The translations under genes and the position numbers were made by a program. The notes under the pieces were generated by a model. That model searched no databases and was not told the origin of the DNA. It worked only from the letters and a program-made list of their open reading frames with translations. Of a stretch of 64,000 nucleotides of DNA, positions 43,077-52,961 are shown piece after piece; the stretch's first letter is position 1; each line of letters opens with the position of its first letter. Source of the stretch: Lederbergia citri (GTDB lineage Bacteria > Bacillota > Bacilli > Bacillales > Bacillaceae_C); NCBI RefSeq assembly GCF_018343625.1, contig NZ_JAGYPG010000002.1:310001-374000 (forward strand). Direction: 5' to 3'.

Positions 43077-44903
43077 CTAGCGCAGAAGCTGTAAAATACC
43101 TTCGGGTTGTTGATGAGCGTGCGTTAGAATTGTTTGTGATGCTTGAAGTAAAATTTGTTGTTTTGTCATTTCCATATATTCTTTAGCTACATCTACATCT
43201 CTTATCCGCGATTCAGCTGATGTAATCTGTTCATTGTAATTTTCATTTAATTCAAAAGCGTGTTCAAGACGATTTTGCATAGCACCAAAATAAGAGCGGT
43301 GGCTAGAAACACTTTGGATTGCACGATCAAAAGCTGATATTCCTGAATTCGCATCAGTAGTAGCGCTTAATCCCCTTAATCCCAATGTAGTAATATCCGC
43401 TGATATTAAATCTAACTCAACTGTTTGTCCAGCGTTTGCACCTGTTTGAAATACTATGGTACGGAATATCGGCATTTGATTCAGAGTAGTAAAAGCAGAA
43501 TTTGCTGTATACTCGCCACTGACGATTTCCATACCAGAAGGCCATATTAAATTAAATCTATCTAATGGCTGATCTAATGGATTATAGACATCTTTTATGA
43601 CATCTCTTGCATTCAGGAGTTCGCCATTATCAGCGTCTTCTCCACCTATTGCTCCTACATCATGGTTGCTTAGTTTTCCATCGTCGATCAATTGTTGTAA
43701 ATATGCACCTCCATTTGTTTTAAAATCCGTGTAAAAAGCTTGCATATTAGCATATTTTCCATTGGATGCATTGGCAATTGCTATATCCATGGAAGGTTGT
43801 GACGGACCCGATAATGCTTGCATAAAAGACTTTATTCCACCATTTCCATCCAATTTTAATTGTTCATGCAAATAGCGGGTAGCAAGGTATCCAGCAGAAT
43901 AATCTAAACTTTTTCCCTTCCAACTACTATCTGTTCCATTTCCAAATGCATTAATTATTCCATTCACACCGTGATAACTTAAATCAGCCAGTAACCGCTC
44001 ATCTCCACCTTCGATAAATTCAGCTGTCCCTTCTTTAAACCACTTCGGCATTTCCCCAAAACGCATAGAGGTTGCCATCATCGCGTGGGTTAATTCGTGA
44101 GCAATCGTTCTGTCAAGATACATCGGGTAGGATCCACCATCTGGCCAACCAATTTCATTAAAATAAGCTTCATTCACCACAAGGCTAAGATTATATCCTT
44201 GCTGGGTAGAATTATTTACATAATAACTAACGTATGCCAAATACGATTGGCCAGGTTCATTAACGAAACTGACATTCATATTTATTTTTTCCTGATTTGG
44301 ATCATTTCCCAATCCATAAAATTCTTGAATTCTATTTTCACTTTGCTCAAGCATCGACCATCGCATTACCGTAGCAATTTTTTCTTTTAATGAAAGATTT
44401 GGATCTAGTTCCTTACTCTGAACAGTTTGTGTTGGTGCACCTGGCCAGCCTCCAAATGAACCTGGAGCGGGTGGTGGAACAACGACTTGTCCACCTAAGA
44501 GACTAATTCCATTAAATTCGGTTGTCGCTGCAATATGATCAATTTCCTCTAACAACTGTGACACTTCTGATTGAATTGCCTCCAAATCACTTTCGGCATT
44601 TGTATCATTTGCAGCCTGAACCATCAACTCGCGTCCTCTTTGTAAAAGAGAATGGATTTCTTGAAGTCCGCCTTCTCCTGTTTGAATCAATGATATAGAA
44701 TCTTGGATATTCCTTGATGCCTGTGTTAATCCCTTTATTTGCGCACGCATTTTTTCGGAAATAGCCAAACCTGCTGCATCATCTGAAGCACTATTAATCC
44801 TAAGGCCTGAGCTTAACTTCATCATGGACTTTGATTGTTTATTTACAGCATAGTTCAATTGTCTTTGTGTGTTTAAAGCTGTGATGTTATGTTTGATAAT
44901 CAT
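43077..44903 (-). CDS. hag: Flagellinolysin: flagellin with internal zinc metallopeptidase domain, 608 aa
   Basis: The filament protein with a protease in its variable region. The N-terminal D0/D1 part (1-141; [46 protein letters not shown]) and the C-terminal part (about 495-608; [32 protein letters not shown]) are normal flagellin. Between them, residues about 160-480 contain H269-ELT-H273 with E270, followed by WFKE291GTAEF, giving two His ligands plus a third Glu ligand as in gluzincins. This is the family described as flagellinolysin, whose filaments are proteolytic. The frame opens at 44954, but the ATG at 44903 has AAGGGG seven bases before it. The gene is driven by a sigma-D promoter about 280 bases upstream. 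Confidence 0.93.
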   Translation of the reverse strand: MIIKHNITALNTQRQLNYAVNKQSKSMMKLSSGLRINSASDDAAGLAISEKMRAQIKGLTQASRNIQDSISLIQTGEGGLQEIHSLLQRGRELMVQAANDTNAESDLEAIQSEVSQLLEEIDHIAATTEFNGISLLGGQVVVPPPAPGSFGGWPGAPTQTVQSKELDPNLSLKEKIATVMRWSMLEQSENRIQEFYGLGNDPNQEKINMNVSFVNEPGQSYLAYVSYYVNNSTQQGYNLSLVVNEAYFNEIGWPDGGSYPMYLDRTIAHELTHAMMATSMRFGEMPKWFKEGTAEFIEGGDERLLADLSYHGVNGIINAFGNGTDSSWKGKSLDYSAGYLATRYLHEQLKLDGNGGIKSFMQALSGPSQPSMDIAIANASNGKYANMQAFYTDFKTNGGAYLQQLIDDGKLSNHDVGAIGGEDADNGELLNARDVIKDVYNPLDQPLDRFNLIWPSGMEIVSGEYTANSAFTTLNQMPIFRTIVFQTGANAGQTVELDLISADITTLGLRGLSATTDANSGISAFDRAIQSVSSHRSYFGAMQNRLEHAFELNENYNEQITSAESRIRDVDVAKEYMEMTKQQILLQASQTILTHAHQQPEGILQLLR

Positions 44904-44994
44904 CATGCATCCCCTTGGTGTCTTTGTCTTTATCTTTGTCCATACCAACTCCACTTTGGAGGTATAGACGTGTTAAGTTGTTTAAACAAACGAA

Positions 44995-45151
44995 TTATTT
45001 AAGTAACTCCAATAATAACATTGGATCTTAATTTGCTTGTGAAAGGATTGCCTGTGAAGTTGTATAAGAATATCGTTTTTAATTTTTTTCATCATTTCTT
45101 TAGACAAATCTGCATCTTGAATCCGGATTCACTAGCAATAATGTTTTCAGC
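44995..45151 (-). pseudogene. Relic flagellin C-terminus in the leader of the flagellin gene
   Basis: In three phases the minus strand reads AENIIASES, then DADLSKEMMKKIKNDILIQ, then TSQAILSQAN, a stop, and DPMLLLELLK with a final stop. This follows the universal flagellin end (AENLTASESRIRDADMAKEM...NILxQASQAMLAQANQxPQxVLQLLR). At least two frameshifts and one stop break it. It lies between the sigma-D promoter and the start of the intact gene, so it is transcribed as a leader. Confidence 0.75.
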
Positions 45152-45185
45152 ATATAAATGTGTGAATATTGATATTCAATATTGT

Positions 45186-45212
45186 ATATCGGCTAATTTT
45201 TCCGTTACTTTA
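45186..45212 (-). promoter_or_regulatory. Sigma-D promoter of the flagellin gene
   Basis: TAAA (45209-45212) and GCCGATAT (45186-45193) are 15 bases apart on the minus strand, a perfect sigma-D consensus. It gives a leader of roughly 275 bases before the ATG at 44903. Confidence 0.92.
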
Positions 45213-45278
45213 GACCTAGTTCAATAAATTAGCACTGGGCTCTTATTAAGATTTTATAACGGCCCCTTCTATACATAA

Positions 45279-45310
45279 AAAACCGTCCTCTGTAAAACGA
45301 GAACGGTTTA
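45279..45310 (-). terminator. Terminator of the D-lyxose isomerase gene
   Basis: AAACCGTCCTC and GAGAACGGTTT pair with one mismatch, followed on the minus strand by TTTTTTATG. It separates the modification island from the flagellin promoter. Confidence 0.85.
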
Positions 45311-45351
45311 ATAAACACCTATTAGAGCTGTAACTTCTTCCAATTATCTAT

Positions 45352-45909
<558 letters not shown>

Positions 45910-46077
45910 CTATCCGATTTTTCACTTTTGTTTAAAAAAACTCTTTTTTAAATGTAGAGAAATATGATCCATATTGAATAGATGAACTGTATACTAAAGA
46001 ACCTCCCCTGTGTGCGTGTACAGTGAGGTAAATTTTTTATGGAAGTATTTTTGAAAAGCAACATTCATAAATTATTA

Positions 46078-47160
46078 TCAACGAAACTGAAAGACTGGCA
46101 AACCGTGTAAGTAATCGACTACAATTCGTGTTTTTGATAGATATGTTTCATTGTTGGTCCTTTTTTCTGCTCCATTCACAAAGTCACCCATTTTCCCATA
46201 GGCATAATCAAACATTGCTATAAAGTTTGCATCTAATCCATGTTTATTTGATCGGAATATGTGATTATCTATATCTTTTTCATCAATCAATATAAATTCA
46301 GCATTTTTAATATCCGAAACTATTTTCATTTTCAATTTATGGTCTATCAAATTATCATCTGTTCCTTGAAATATTATTATTTTTGACTGATTTTCAAATT
46401 TATTATAAAGGGTATATAAATTCAGCGCTTCTTTATCTAAAATTTTATACTTCGATAGATAATCAAATTCAATCTGTAATGTCATGGATCCGTACTGTTG
46501 AAATAGGTAACGATTAGTAGATAAATACACAGGCTCAATCCATGCAGAATTATCTATTATGTATGAAAATAGATGAGGAGCCATTCGATTAACCAAATGT
46601 AAAAGGTATGCTCCATGTGAATGACCATAACCAATTATTTTCTGTTCATTATAAGGTAGATTGTTCTCCTTCAAAATAATTTGGATTGCTTCTAGTGAGG
46701 TAATGATATCAATTGATTGCATATATCCCATATCATTAAAGTTATCTTCCGTCTCATTCAGTTTTGCTACAACAGGAATAGTTAGGGATTTATTGGATAA
46801 CAAGTTTAATAAATCGGAAGGATTCCTTTTGAGACTCGTCATTTCTTCTGAATTAAGGTATTTTGAAATATCACTAATCCCATTTTTCAAGTTAAAATTT
46901 TCTACCCCTTGCATATATTCATCACCGAAATAAGCACATTGAAGAGTGACTAAATTATACTTATCCGCAAATCTCTCCCGCATTTTTTTATAAACGTTAG
47001 ATTCAATATTTCCACCAAATCCAGGAACAAATATTAATATTCCAGTTTCTGCTGTAACTCCAGATTGTGGAATAGAAAAATCAATTCTAAGATCTCTACC
47101 TGATGATCCATTATATATATTATGATGTGCTGGAATTGATATACTTTGATTTTCTGCCAT
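46078..47160 (-). CDS. DUF2920 family alpha/beta hydrolase, 360 aa
   Basis: An alpha/beta hydrolase fold with oxyanion-type LIFVPGFGGNIES, nucleophile elbow GYGHSHGAYLLHL (Ser in GHSHG), and late Asp/His in IIFQGTDDNLIDHK and DIDNHIFRSNKHG. DUF2920 proteins are known from flagellar glycosylation loci of Campylobacter and from Clostridium, so they may act on the glycan or its precursor. The start at 47160 follows GAGGAG. The reaction is unknown. Confidence 0.8.
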   Translation of the reverse strand: MAENQSISIPAHHNIYNGSSGRDLRIDFSIPQSGVTAETGILIFVPGFGGNIESNVYKKMRERFADKYNLVTLQCAYFGDEYMQGVENFNLKNGISDISKYLNSEEMTSLKRNPSDLLNLLSNKSLTIPVVAKLNETEDNFNDMGYMQSIDIITSLEAIQIILKENNLPYNEQKIIGYGHSHGAYLLHLVNRMAPHLFSYIIDNSAWIEPVYLSTNRYLFQQYGSMTLQIEFDYLSKYKILDKEALNLYTLYNKFENQSKIIIFQGTDDNLIDHKLKMKIVSDIKNAEFILIDEKDIDNHIFRSNKHGLDANFIAMFDYAYGKMGDFVNGAEKRTNNETYLSKTRIVVDYLHGLPVFQFR

Positions 47161-47285
47161 AATTTTCTCCTCATCAGGTGTATAAAAACCCAGTATTCAA
47201 TTGTTACTTCTTTAAAGCATCATCTAACCTCTTAAGTTAAAAACACATGCTTGAATACCACAACAATTTAATTATAGTCTTAATC

Positions 47286-48431
47286 CTATCGAACCACTAC
47301 TTTTAATGCCTCTACTACATCATTTACATCCCCATCCGACATGCTAGGATGAATAGGCAACGTCATTGTCTGTTTATACCAATTCTCTGCAATCGGACAA
47401 ATACCCTTTTTATAACCTAATTTTTGATAGTATGGGTGCCAATATACCGGAATATAGTGAACATGTACTCCAATATTAAGTTCCCGCATTTTATTAAAAA
47501 TCTCTCGGCGTGATTTTTTCAACCTAGAACTGTCTAGCTGAATCATATACAAATGCCATCCTGATTCAGTATCAGTCAGCTGTTCTGGTAAAATAATTCC
47601 CTGAATGTTTTTCAACGTTCTAGTATAAATTGAGGCTATTTCACGGCGCCGTTTTATAAATCCATCAATTTTTTGTAATTGTGACAATCCTAGAGCCGCT
47701 TGAATATCGTTCATTCGGTAATTGTACCCTAAATCAGTCATCTCATAATACCAATCACCTTGCTCTACTGAATAAGGTGTCTTGCTTATTCCATGGCTTC
47801 TAAACTGTCTTAGCTTTTCAGCAAAATGGATGGAATTTGTTGTAATAACTCCTCCCTCTCCCGTTGTAATAGGCTTTACTGGATGGAAACTAAACATTGT
47901 CATATGGGCCTGTGTACCAACTTTACGTCCTTTATAGGTAGCTCCAAGGGAATGAGCTCCATCTTGAATCACTACTATATTTTGCTTTTCAGCAATCTCC
48001 AAGAATGCATCTAAATCAACAGGTTGGCCAGTAAAATCAACAGGTATTATCGCTCTAGTTTTATTAGTTATTCTTTTTCTTACTTCTTTTGAATTTAGGT
48101 TATAAGTTTTTTTATCAATATCAGCAAAAACTGGAGTACCTCCGCAATATAAAACTGCATTGGATGTTGCAGCAAAAGTGATTGGCGAAGTTATAACTTC
48201 ATCGCCTGCTGAAATACCAGCAGTATAGCAGGCACCATGTAATGCCGCTGTTCCATTTGAAAATGCTACAGCATATTTGGCTCCAACATAATTTGCAATG
48301 GCATTTTCAAATTCTGCTACTTTTGGTCCTTGTGTTAAAAATGGTGACCGCAATGTTTCCACAACGGTCGCTATATCATCTTCATCAATCCATTGACGAC
48401 CATATGATAAAAATGAATCCCTCTTTATCAC
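47286..48431 (-). CDS. pseC: UDP-4-amino-4,6-dideoxy-N-acetyl-L-altrosamine transaminase PseC, 381 aa
   Basis: A PLP-dependent DegT/DnrJ/EryC1 aminotransferase, the second step of CMP-pseudaminic acid synthesis. Signatures: SYGRQWIDEDDIATVVETLRS, FSNGTAALHGACYTAGI, VIQDGAHSLGATYKGRKVG and PLP Lys in SFHPVKPITTGEGG. The GTG at 48431 overlaps the pseI stop (GTGA) and has GGGAG eight bases before it; the upstream ATG at 48446 lacks a site. The related Pse genes alongside fix the assignment. Confidence 0.92.
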   Translation of the reverse strand: MIKRDSFLSYGRQWIDEDDIATVVETLRSPFLTQGPKVAEFENAIANYVGAKYAVAFSNGTAALHGACYTAGISAGDEVITSPITFAATSNAVLYCGGTPVFADIDKKTYNLNSKEVRKRITNKTRAIIPVDFTGQPVDLDAFLEIAEKQNIVVIQDGAHSLGATYKGRKVGTQAHMTMFSFHPVKPITTGEGGVITTNSIHFAEKLRQFRSHGISKTPYSVEQGDWYYEMTDLGYNYRMNDIQAALGLSQLQKIDGFIKRRREIASIYTRTLKNIQGIILPEQLTDTESGWHLYMIQLDSSRLKKSRREIFNKMRELNIGVHVHYIPVYWHPYYQKLGYKKGICPIAENWYKQTMTLPIHPSMSDGDVNDVVEALKVVVR

Positions 48432-49480
48432 AATAATAACTCCCAACTAACTGGTGTCCCTTTTAATACATCTTTTTTAACATTTTTTCCAAGCACCAGT
48501 TCCAAATATTTCGGTGGGAGACCATGACCGGGACGAACGACACGTACATTTTCTCTCGTTAACACATCTCCACTCTTCAAATCTTTTCCAATATATAAGG
48601 AACGACGGTGATCAAGGGAAGATACTTCAGCTTCTGTTGGTCCATATATAATACTCCCAAGGCTTTTCCATGCTCGATTAGTTTCTTCTACTAGCATTTT
48701 CATTTCTTGTGGCTCTAATGAAAATGCTGCATCAACCCCACCTTCCGCTCTAGAAATAGTGAAATGTTTTTCTATGACTACTGCCCCTAGTGTTACTGCA
48801 GCAATAGATGTTCCTATACCCATAGTATGATCAGATAATCCAACTTCCGTTCTAAACAAATCTTTCATATGTGGAATAGTATAAATATTTGAGTTTTCAG
48901 GAGTTGCTGGATAGGTACTAGTACACTTTAACAAAATAATCTGGTTGTTTCCCTGTTCTCGAACCGCTTGTACAGCTTCATCTATCTCGGCGACAGTTGC
49001 CATTCCAGTTGAAATGATAATTGGCTTACCCGTTGCTGCAACCTTTTTTATTAATGGGATATCAACATTTTCAAATGAAGCAATTTTGTATGCTGGAACA
49101 TCTAACGTTTCTAAAAAATCCACAGCTGTTTCATCAAACGGAGAGCTAAAGGCAATAATTCCTAGTTCCTTACATCGATTAAATATCTCTTCGTGCCATT
49201 CCCATGGGGTATACGCTTCCTTATATAAGTTGTATAGAGATTGACCTTTCCATAAACTCGTATCATTTTCTATAAAAAACTCACCAGTATGAATATCCAA
49301 CGTCATCGTTTCAGGTGTATATGTTTGTAGTTTGATTGCATCCACGCCTGCTTCTGCGGCAAGATCCACTATTTTTAAAGCCCTCTCTAAAGATTGATTG
49401 TGATTACCAGACATTTCAGCGATAATAAAAGGTTTTTCATCTTTTCCAATAATTCGATTACCTATTTGTACTTTGCACAT
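48428..49480 (-). CDS. pseI: Pseudaminic acid synthase PseI, 350 aa
   Basis: NeuB-type synthase that condenses the 6-deoxy-diacetamido-altrose with phosphoenolpyruvate. Motifs: FIIAEMSGNHNQSLERAL, DAIKLQTYTPETMTLD, KIASFENVDIPLI, STGMAT and HFTISRAEGGVDAAFS, with a C-terminal SAF antifreeze-like domain (about 290-350). The TPETMT/EGGVD pattern is PseI rather than sialic-acid NeuB. It is coupled by overlap with pseC and starts four bases after pseG. Confidence 0.94.
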   Translation of the reverse strand: MCKVQIGNRIIGKDEKPFIIAEMSGNHNQSLERALKIVDLAAEAGVDAIKLQTYTPETMTLDIHTGEFFIENDTSLWKGQSLYNLYKEAYTPWEWHEEIFNRCKELGIIAFSSPFDETAVDFLETLDVPAYKIASFENVDIPLIKKVAATGKPIIISTGMATVAEIDEAVQAVREQGNNQIILLKCTSTYPATPENSNIYTIPHMKDLFRTEVGLSDHTMGIGTSIAAVTLGAVVIEKHFTISRAEGGVDAAFSLEPQEMKMLVEETNRAWKSLGSIIYGPTEAEVSSLDHRRSLYIGKDLKSGDVLTRENVRVVRPGHGLPPKYLELVLGKNVKKDVLKGTPVSWELLL

Positions 49481-49484
49481 TCTA

Positions 49485-50525
49485 TCACCACATTTCTAAC
49501 ATTCTTTCGACCCAACTACTAGGACCTTCTGGACTTTCAGTAAAACTTAAACCTAGCCTGCTCATTGATTGTAATTCTTGTTCCATGTGTTCAAGGTTCA
49601 TAAGTAAAAATTTATACGTTTCAATAGTAACATTTTTATGATTTCCTAGGTTAAAAAGTAAGCCTAACCTTGATGCTTCTTCAGTAGCCTCTATTTGATT
49701 ATTAGCTACAATTGTACTAGACGACGGCAATCCTAAATAGCATCGTTCCCACGATGTGCTTCCTCCTGCCCCTATAGAAAAATCCGCCTTTGACATTAAT
49801 GTGGCTAAGTAATTAATTTGACAATGATAAGAAAGTTCAAGTTTCTTGCAAAATGTTCGGATGAATTCTTTATTAGGGTTCGCCGCTCCAACAACAACAT
49901 CAATTTGGGGAAAGCTTGTATCAAATTCATCTATTGCTCTTAGGACCTTTTCTGTTTCACCAGTAGGGTCACTACCTCCCATAAAAACTAATAAACGGCT
50001 TATCTGACCGTTTTTAGGTTTTGCCATTTGACGAACTTTAATGAATTCTTCACGTAAAACTAAATATCGAGGTCCCAATAGCTTTTCACAATGTTTAGGT
50101 ATAAGTTCGTCGTATCTCTTCAAATAATTCCTTACCATATTTTGATCCAGTAATAGATCACAATCATGGTGACGATTAGCTAGATCATCGATAGCAATTA
50201 TTTTTTTCACATATGGACGAATTTCCTCTTCCCAATCAATATCAATGCTGTAATGATCCACCACACAAATATCGTACATTTTTTTCAATAAAAAACCCTT
50301 AGTTTCCCTTACATCTTCTTCCAGTTTAAAATCTCCTATATAATGAATCATTTTTACACTAAAACCATGTTGTTTAACCAGATTCGCTAGATGCCCATAC
50401 AGATTTCTCATTACAAACGTAACTTGGTGTCCATATTTATGCATTTCTTGCGCAACAGTCAAACACCTCATAACATGACCAGTACCGATTTCTACAGATG
50501 CATCTGTTCGAATTAAAATGTTCAT
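49485..50525 (-). CDS. pseG: UDP-2,4-diacetamido-2,4,6-trideoxy-L-altropyranose hydrolase PseG, 346 aa
   Basis: A GT-B-fold hydrolase removing UDP from the precursor. It has NILIRTDASVEIGTGHVMRCLTVA, CVVDHYSIDIDWE, VFMGGSDPTGE and the phosphate-binding SIGAGGSTSWERCYLGLPS. The ATG at 50525 is chosen because AGGAATA precedes it; the ATG at 50537 overlaps the pseF stop but lacks a site. All features match PseG, step four of the pathway. Confidence 0.93.
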   Translation of the reverse strand: MNILIRTDASVEIGTGHVMRCLTVAQEMHKYGHQVTFVMRNLYGHLANLVKQHGFSVKMIHYIGDFKLEEDVRETKGFLLKKMYDICVVDHYSIDIDWEEEIRPYVKKIIAIDDLANRHHDCDLLLDQNMVRNYLKRYDELIPKHCEKLLGPRYLVLREEFIKVRQMAKPKNGQISRLLVFMGGSDPTGETEKVLRAIDEFDTSFPQIDVVVGAANPNKEFIRTFCKKLELSYHCQINYLATLMSKADFSIGAGGSTSWERCYLGLPSSSTIVANNQIEATEEASRLGLLFNLGNHKNVTIETYKFLLMNLEHMEQELQSMSRLGLSFTESPEGPSSWVERMLEMW

Positions 50526-50533
50526 CTTATTCC

Positions 50534-51256
50534 TCATACTACTGGCTTTTGTTCGATATGTTGATTTATTTTTGCTATGTCGGGGTGATTATTTAGGAAG
50601 CTAACAACTTCATCACTTGGCACAATTGGATTATTAAAATTTGCTGCTATCATTCTACATAAATCGTAATCCTCTTGTGTATCTAGAGTAATTCTTAGCA
50701 CTGGAAATTGGCGGTTTTCTGGAACCATATACTTTACACGACTAAATTCATTTCTATATTCATATGCATAGTAGGTTACATGTTCTCGATGACGTTGTTC
50801 TTGACCATGTTGATGAATATACAGTAATGCAGGATATGATATTAATTCAACAGCTAGCCCTCTTGGCAGTTCTCCATCTAAATCAACTATATCCACCTGC
50901 TTTTTTTCTATGAGAGAAACAATCTCATTAGCCATTCCAAAATCAACGAATGGACAATCTGATGTGACACGCATGACATAATCAGGATTATAAGGCTTCG
51001 CACATTGAACATATCGATCCAATACATCATCTTCTGACCCTCGAAAACAAGAAACACCACGTTGTGCACACCATTCTTCAATTTGATTATCTTGCTCCAG
51101 CACCGATGTAGCAACTATAACATCTGCTATTCCTTTTATTTTTCTGCATCTTTCAACAACATATGCAAGTACATCATTCTCACCTAATGGCTTCAATACT
51201 TTTCCCGGCAACCGCGTAGAACCCATTCTTGCTTGGATGATCACGATTATTCTCAT
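50534..51256 (-). CDS. pseF: Pseudaminic acid cytidylyltransferase PseF, 240 aa
   Basis: A cytidylyltransferase of the SpsF/NeuA type with nucleotide-binding IVIIQARMGSTRLPGKVLKPLG, GSEDDVLDRYVQCA and VTSDCPFVD. It activates pseudaminic acid as CMP-Pse, the donor for Maf. Position at the pse operon supports this over the related SpsF spore-coat enzyme. It lies 53 bases after the HAD gene. Confidence 0.9.
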   Translation of the reverse strand: MRIIVIIQARMGSTRLPGKVLKPLGENDVLAYVVERCRKIKGIADVIVATSVLEQDNQIEEWCAQRGVSCFRGSEDDVLDRYVQCAKPYNPDYVMRVTSDCPFVDFGMANEIVSLIEKKQVDIVDLDGELPRGLAVELISYPALLYIHQHGQEQRHREHVTYYAYEYRNEFSRVKYMVPENRQFPVLRITLDTQEDYDLCRMIAANFNNPIVPSDEVVSFLNNHPDIAKINQHIEQKPVV

Positions 51257-51309
51257 ACAATCACTTCCGTAAAAATTATTATACTTTGAGTAAAAGCTCC
51301 ATACTTCGT

Positions 51310-51975
51310 TTACATATTTTCAATCATATTTTTCAATTGAGTTAACGACTCAATTCGTTCATCAGCTTCATATTCAATTGGCATTTCAATATCCTTATGT
51401 TGCCCAGTCATAATTCGGATTGTTTTAAATCCTAAAGGTTTAATGCCTACAAAATCTTTCAGAGGATTATCACCTATATAAATGACATCTTTAGACGCAA
51501 TCTTTTCTTTTTTTACTATATTTAAAAAGCAATATGGGGAAGGTTTCGCATGATGCTTACCGTATCGATGGGTAACATAACAATGCTTTACCATAGTATA
51601 CAATCCTAATGCCTGTAACTTATTATGTTGTACAATTTTATTTCCATCCGTCACTATATATAGTGGGGCTCCGGATAAACCGGTAAGGCATTCAACTGTA
51701 GATTGGGGCAAGGAGATATTTGGTAAGTGAGTTCTATATACAGCCACACAACGTTTAGCCATTGTTTTTGTATAGTGACCGTAATTTTGCAAAACATCAT
51801 CAAAGATAGCTCCCCTTCCATGGGTTTGCAAACGTTCCCACATCCAAGTTATTAACTCTTTTGAAGAAATATTAAATTCGTAACCTAAAAAAGTGGCTAC
51901 CTGCAGAAAGCCACTTTTTACATAGGTTAATTCGTCGTATAAAGTATCATCAAGATCAAAAACGATTACTTTCAT
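51310..51975 (-). CDS. HAD-superfamily hydrolase, 221 aa
   Basis: Motif I VFDLDDTLYDE, motif II YIVTDGNK, Lys in KPSPYCFL and motif IV VIYIGDNPLKDFVG identify a HAD phosphatase of subfamily I. It starts at 51975 and overlaps the ATP-grasp gene by four bases, so the two act together. The substrate is unknown; such pairs recur in nonulosonic acid clusters and may modify the sugar. Confidence 0.85.
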   Translation of the reverse strand: MKVIVFDLDDTLYDELTYVKSGFLQVATFLGYEFNISSKELITWMWERLQTHGRGAIFDDVLQNYGHYTKTMAKRCVAVYRTHLPNISLPQSTVECLTGLSGAPLYIVTDGNKIVQHNKLQALGLYTMVKHCYVTHRYGKHHAKPSPYCFLNIVKKEKIASKDVIYIGDNPLKDFVGIKPLGFKTIRIMTGQHKDIEMPIEYEADERIESLTQLKNMIENM

Positions 51976-52913
51976 ACAATCATGTCCTTTGCATGTCTGA
52001 TTAATGTTAATTCTTTTTCACTTCTATGAAATGGATAGTTGTGTAAATCCTCACCTGCAGCTTCTAATTGGAACCAATAAAAACTATCAAGTCCAGCTGC
52101 AATGCTTAATGTGGATGCTCCTCCAAATCGCGGATTACATTCAATAATATGAGGTTTCCCCTTTAAATCGACAATAACCTGAAACATGACATGTCCGTAT
52201 AAGCAAAACATCTCAGCCATTTCTGCACCAAGTCTCTCTAACTCTTTATGTCTAATCGTTCTTGTAATTTGGGATTCTCCATCCTTTATTTGAATTCTCT
52301 TCCTTACAATAACGCCTTTACTTTTTCCAAGTTTATCTACGTATACATCAATACTAAACTCTTCCCCTTTAATATAAGGTTGGAACAGGGGACCTTTTAA
52401 TTGTTTTGCATGAAGTATCGCTTGTTCCCTAGATACGTTTATTGCAATGTTCTTTGATCCCGACCCTTCACATTCTTTGACAACAAATGTATCAGCGTAA
52501 AGAGTATCGATTTCAAAGGAAGACATGGTCACCGGAAAACCTTTTTCAACACCTATTTTAAAAAAGTTCATTTTGTTCATGGTTATTTCAAGCGATTTTT
52601 TATTAGATACCATTATATAAAGTCCATTATTAGTAAAGTAAGATAGAAAAGATGAAAAATAAAGAAGATCCGCATCTCTAGTTGGAAATATGATTGTAAT
52701 ATTTTTAGAGGTGCAATAACTTACAAACGTCTCTTTAGTCATATCTTTTAGAGGTGGCATTAACCAAAAACGATCAACAAAATATTTCCCTATACATTGA
52801 TCATCAACATCCCCACCATATAGTACAGAATTGGAGTTTATTTTTTTCATAGCTTTCTCTACAGTTTGTATTAAGGGTACTTTTCCTGAGATACTTGTAA
52901 TTAGTACATTCAC
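51972..52913 (-). CDS. ATP-grasp family ligase, 313 aa
   Basis: An ATP-grasp fold: N-terminal pre-grasp domain with VLITSISGKVPLIQTV, ATP-binding ADTFVVKECEGSGSKN, EFSIDVYVDKLG and the metal-binding IIECNPRFGGAS. It should link a carboxylate to an amine or thiol using ATP. In this cluster it may attach an amino acid or acyl group to the nonulosonic acid, but that is inference. It overlaps the HAD gene. It starts at 52913 with GAGGG upstream. Confidence 0.85.
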   Translation of the reverse strand: MNVLITSISGKVPLIQTVEKAMKKINSNSVLYGGDVDDQCIGKYFVDRFWLMPPLKDMTKETFVSYCTSKNITIIFPTRDADLLYFSSFLSYFTNNGLYIMVSNKKSLEITMNKMNFFKIGVEKGFPVTMSSFEIDTLYADTFVVKECEGSGSKNIAINVSREQAILHAKQLKGPLFQPYIKGEEFSIDVYVDKLGKSKGVIVRKRIQIKDGESQITRTIRHKELERLGAEMAEMFCLYGHVMFQVIVDLKGKPHIIECNPRFGGASTLSIAAGLDSFYWFQLEAAGEDLHNYPFHRSEKELTLIRHAKDMIV

Positions 52914-52961
52914 TAAAGTCCCTCACTTCATAAAATGATTTGAATTGGAAAAAATAAATTA

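Noticed and set aside
45021..45227. Open frame on the plus strand across the flagellin leader
   Set aside because: It lies opposite the relic flagellin and across the sigma-D promoter, and has no ribosome binding site.
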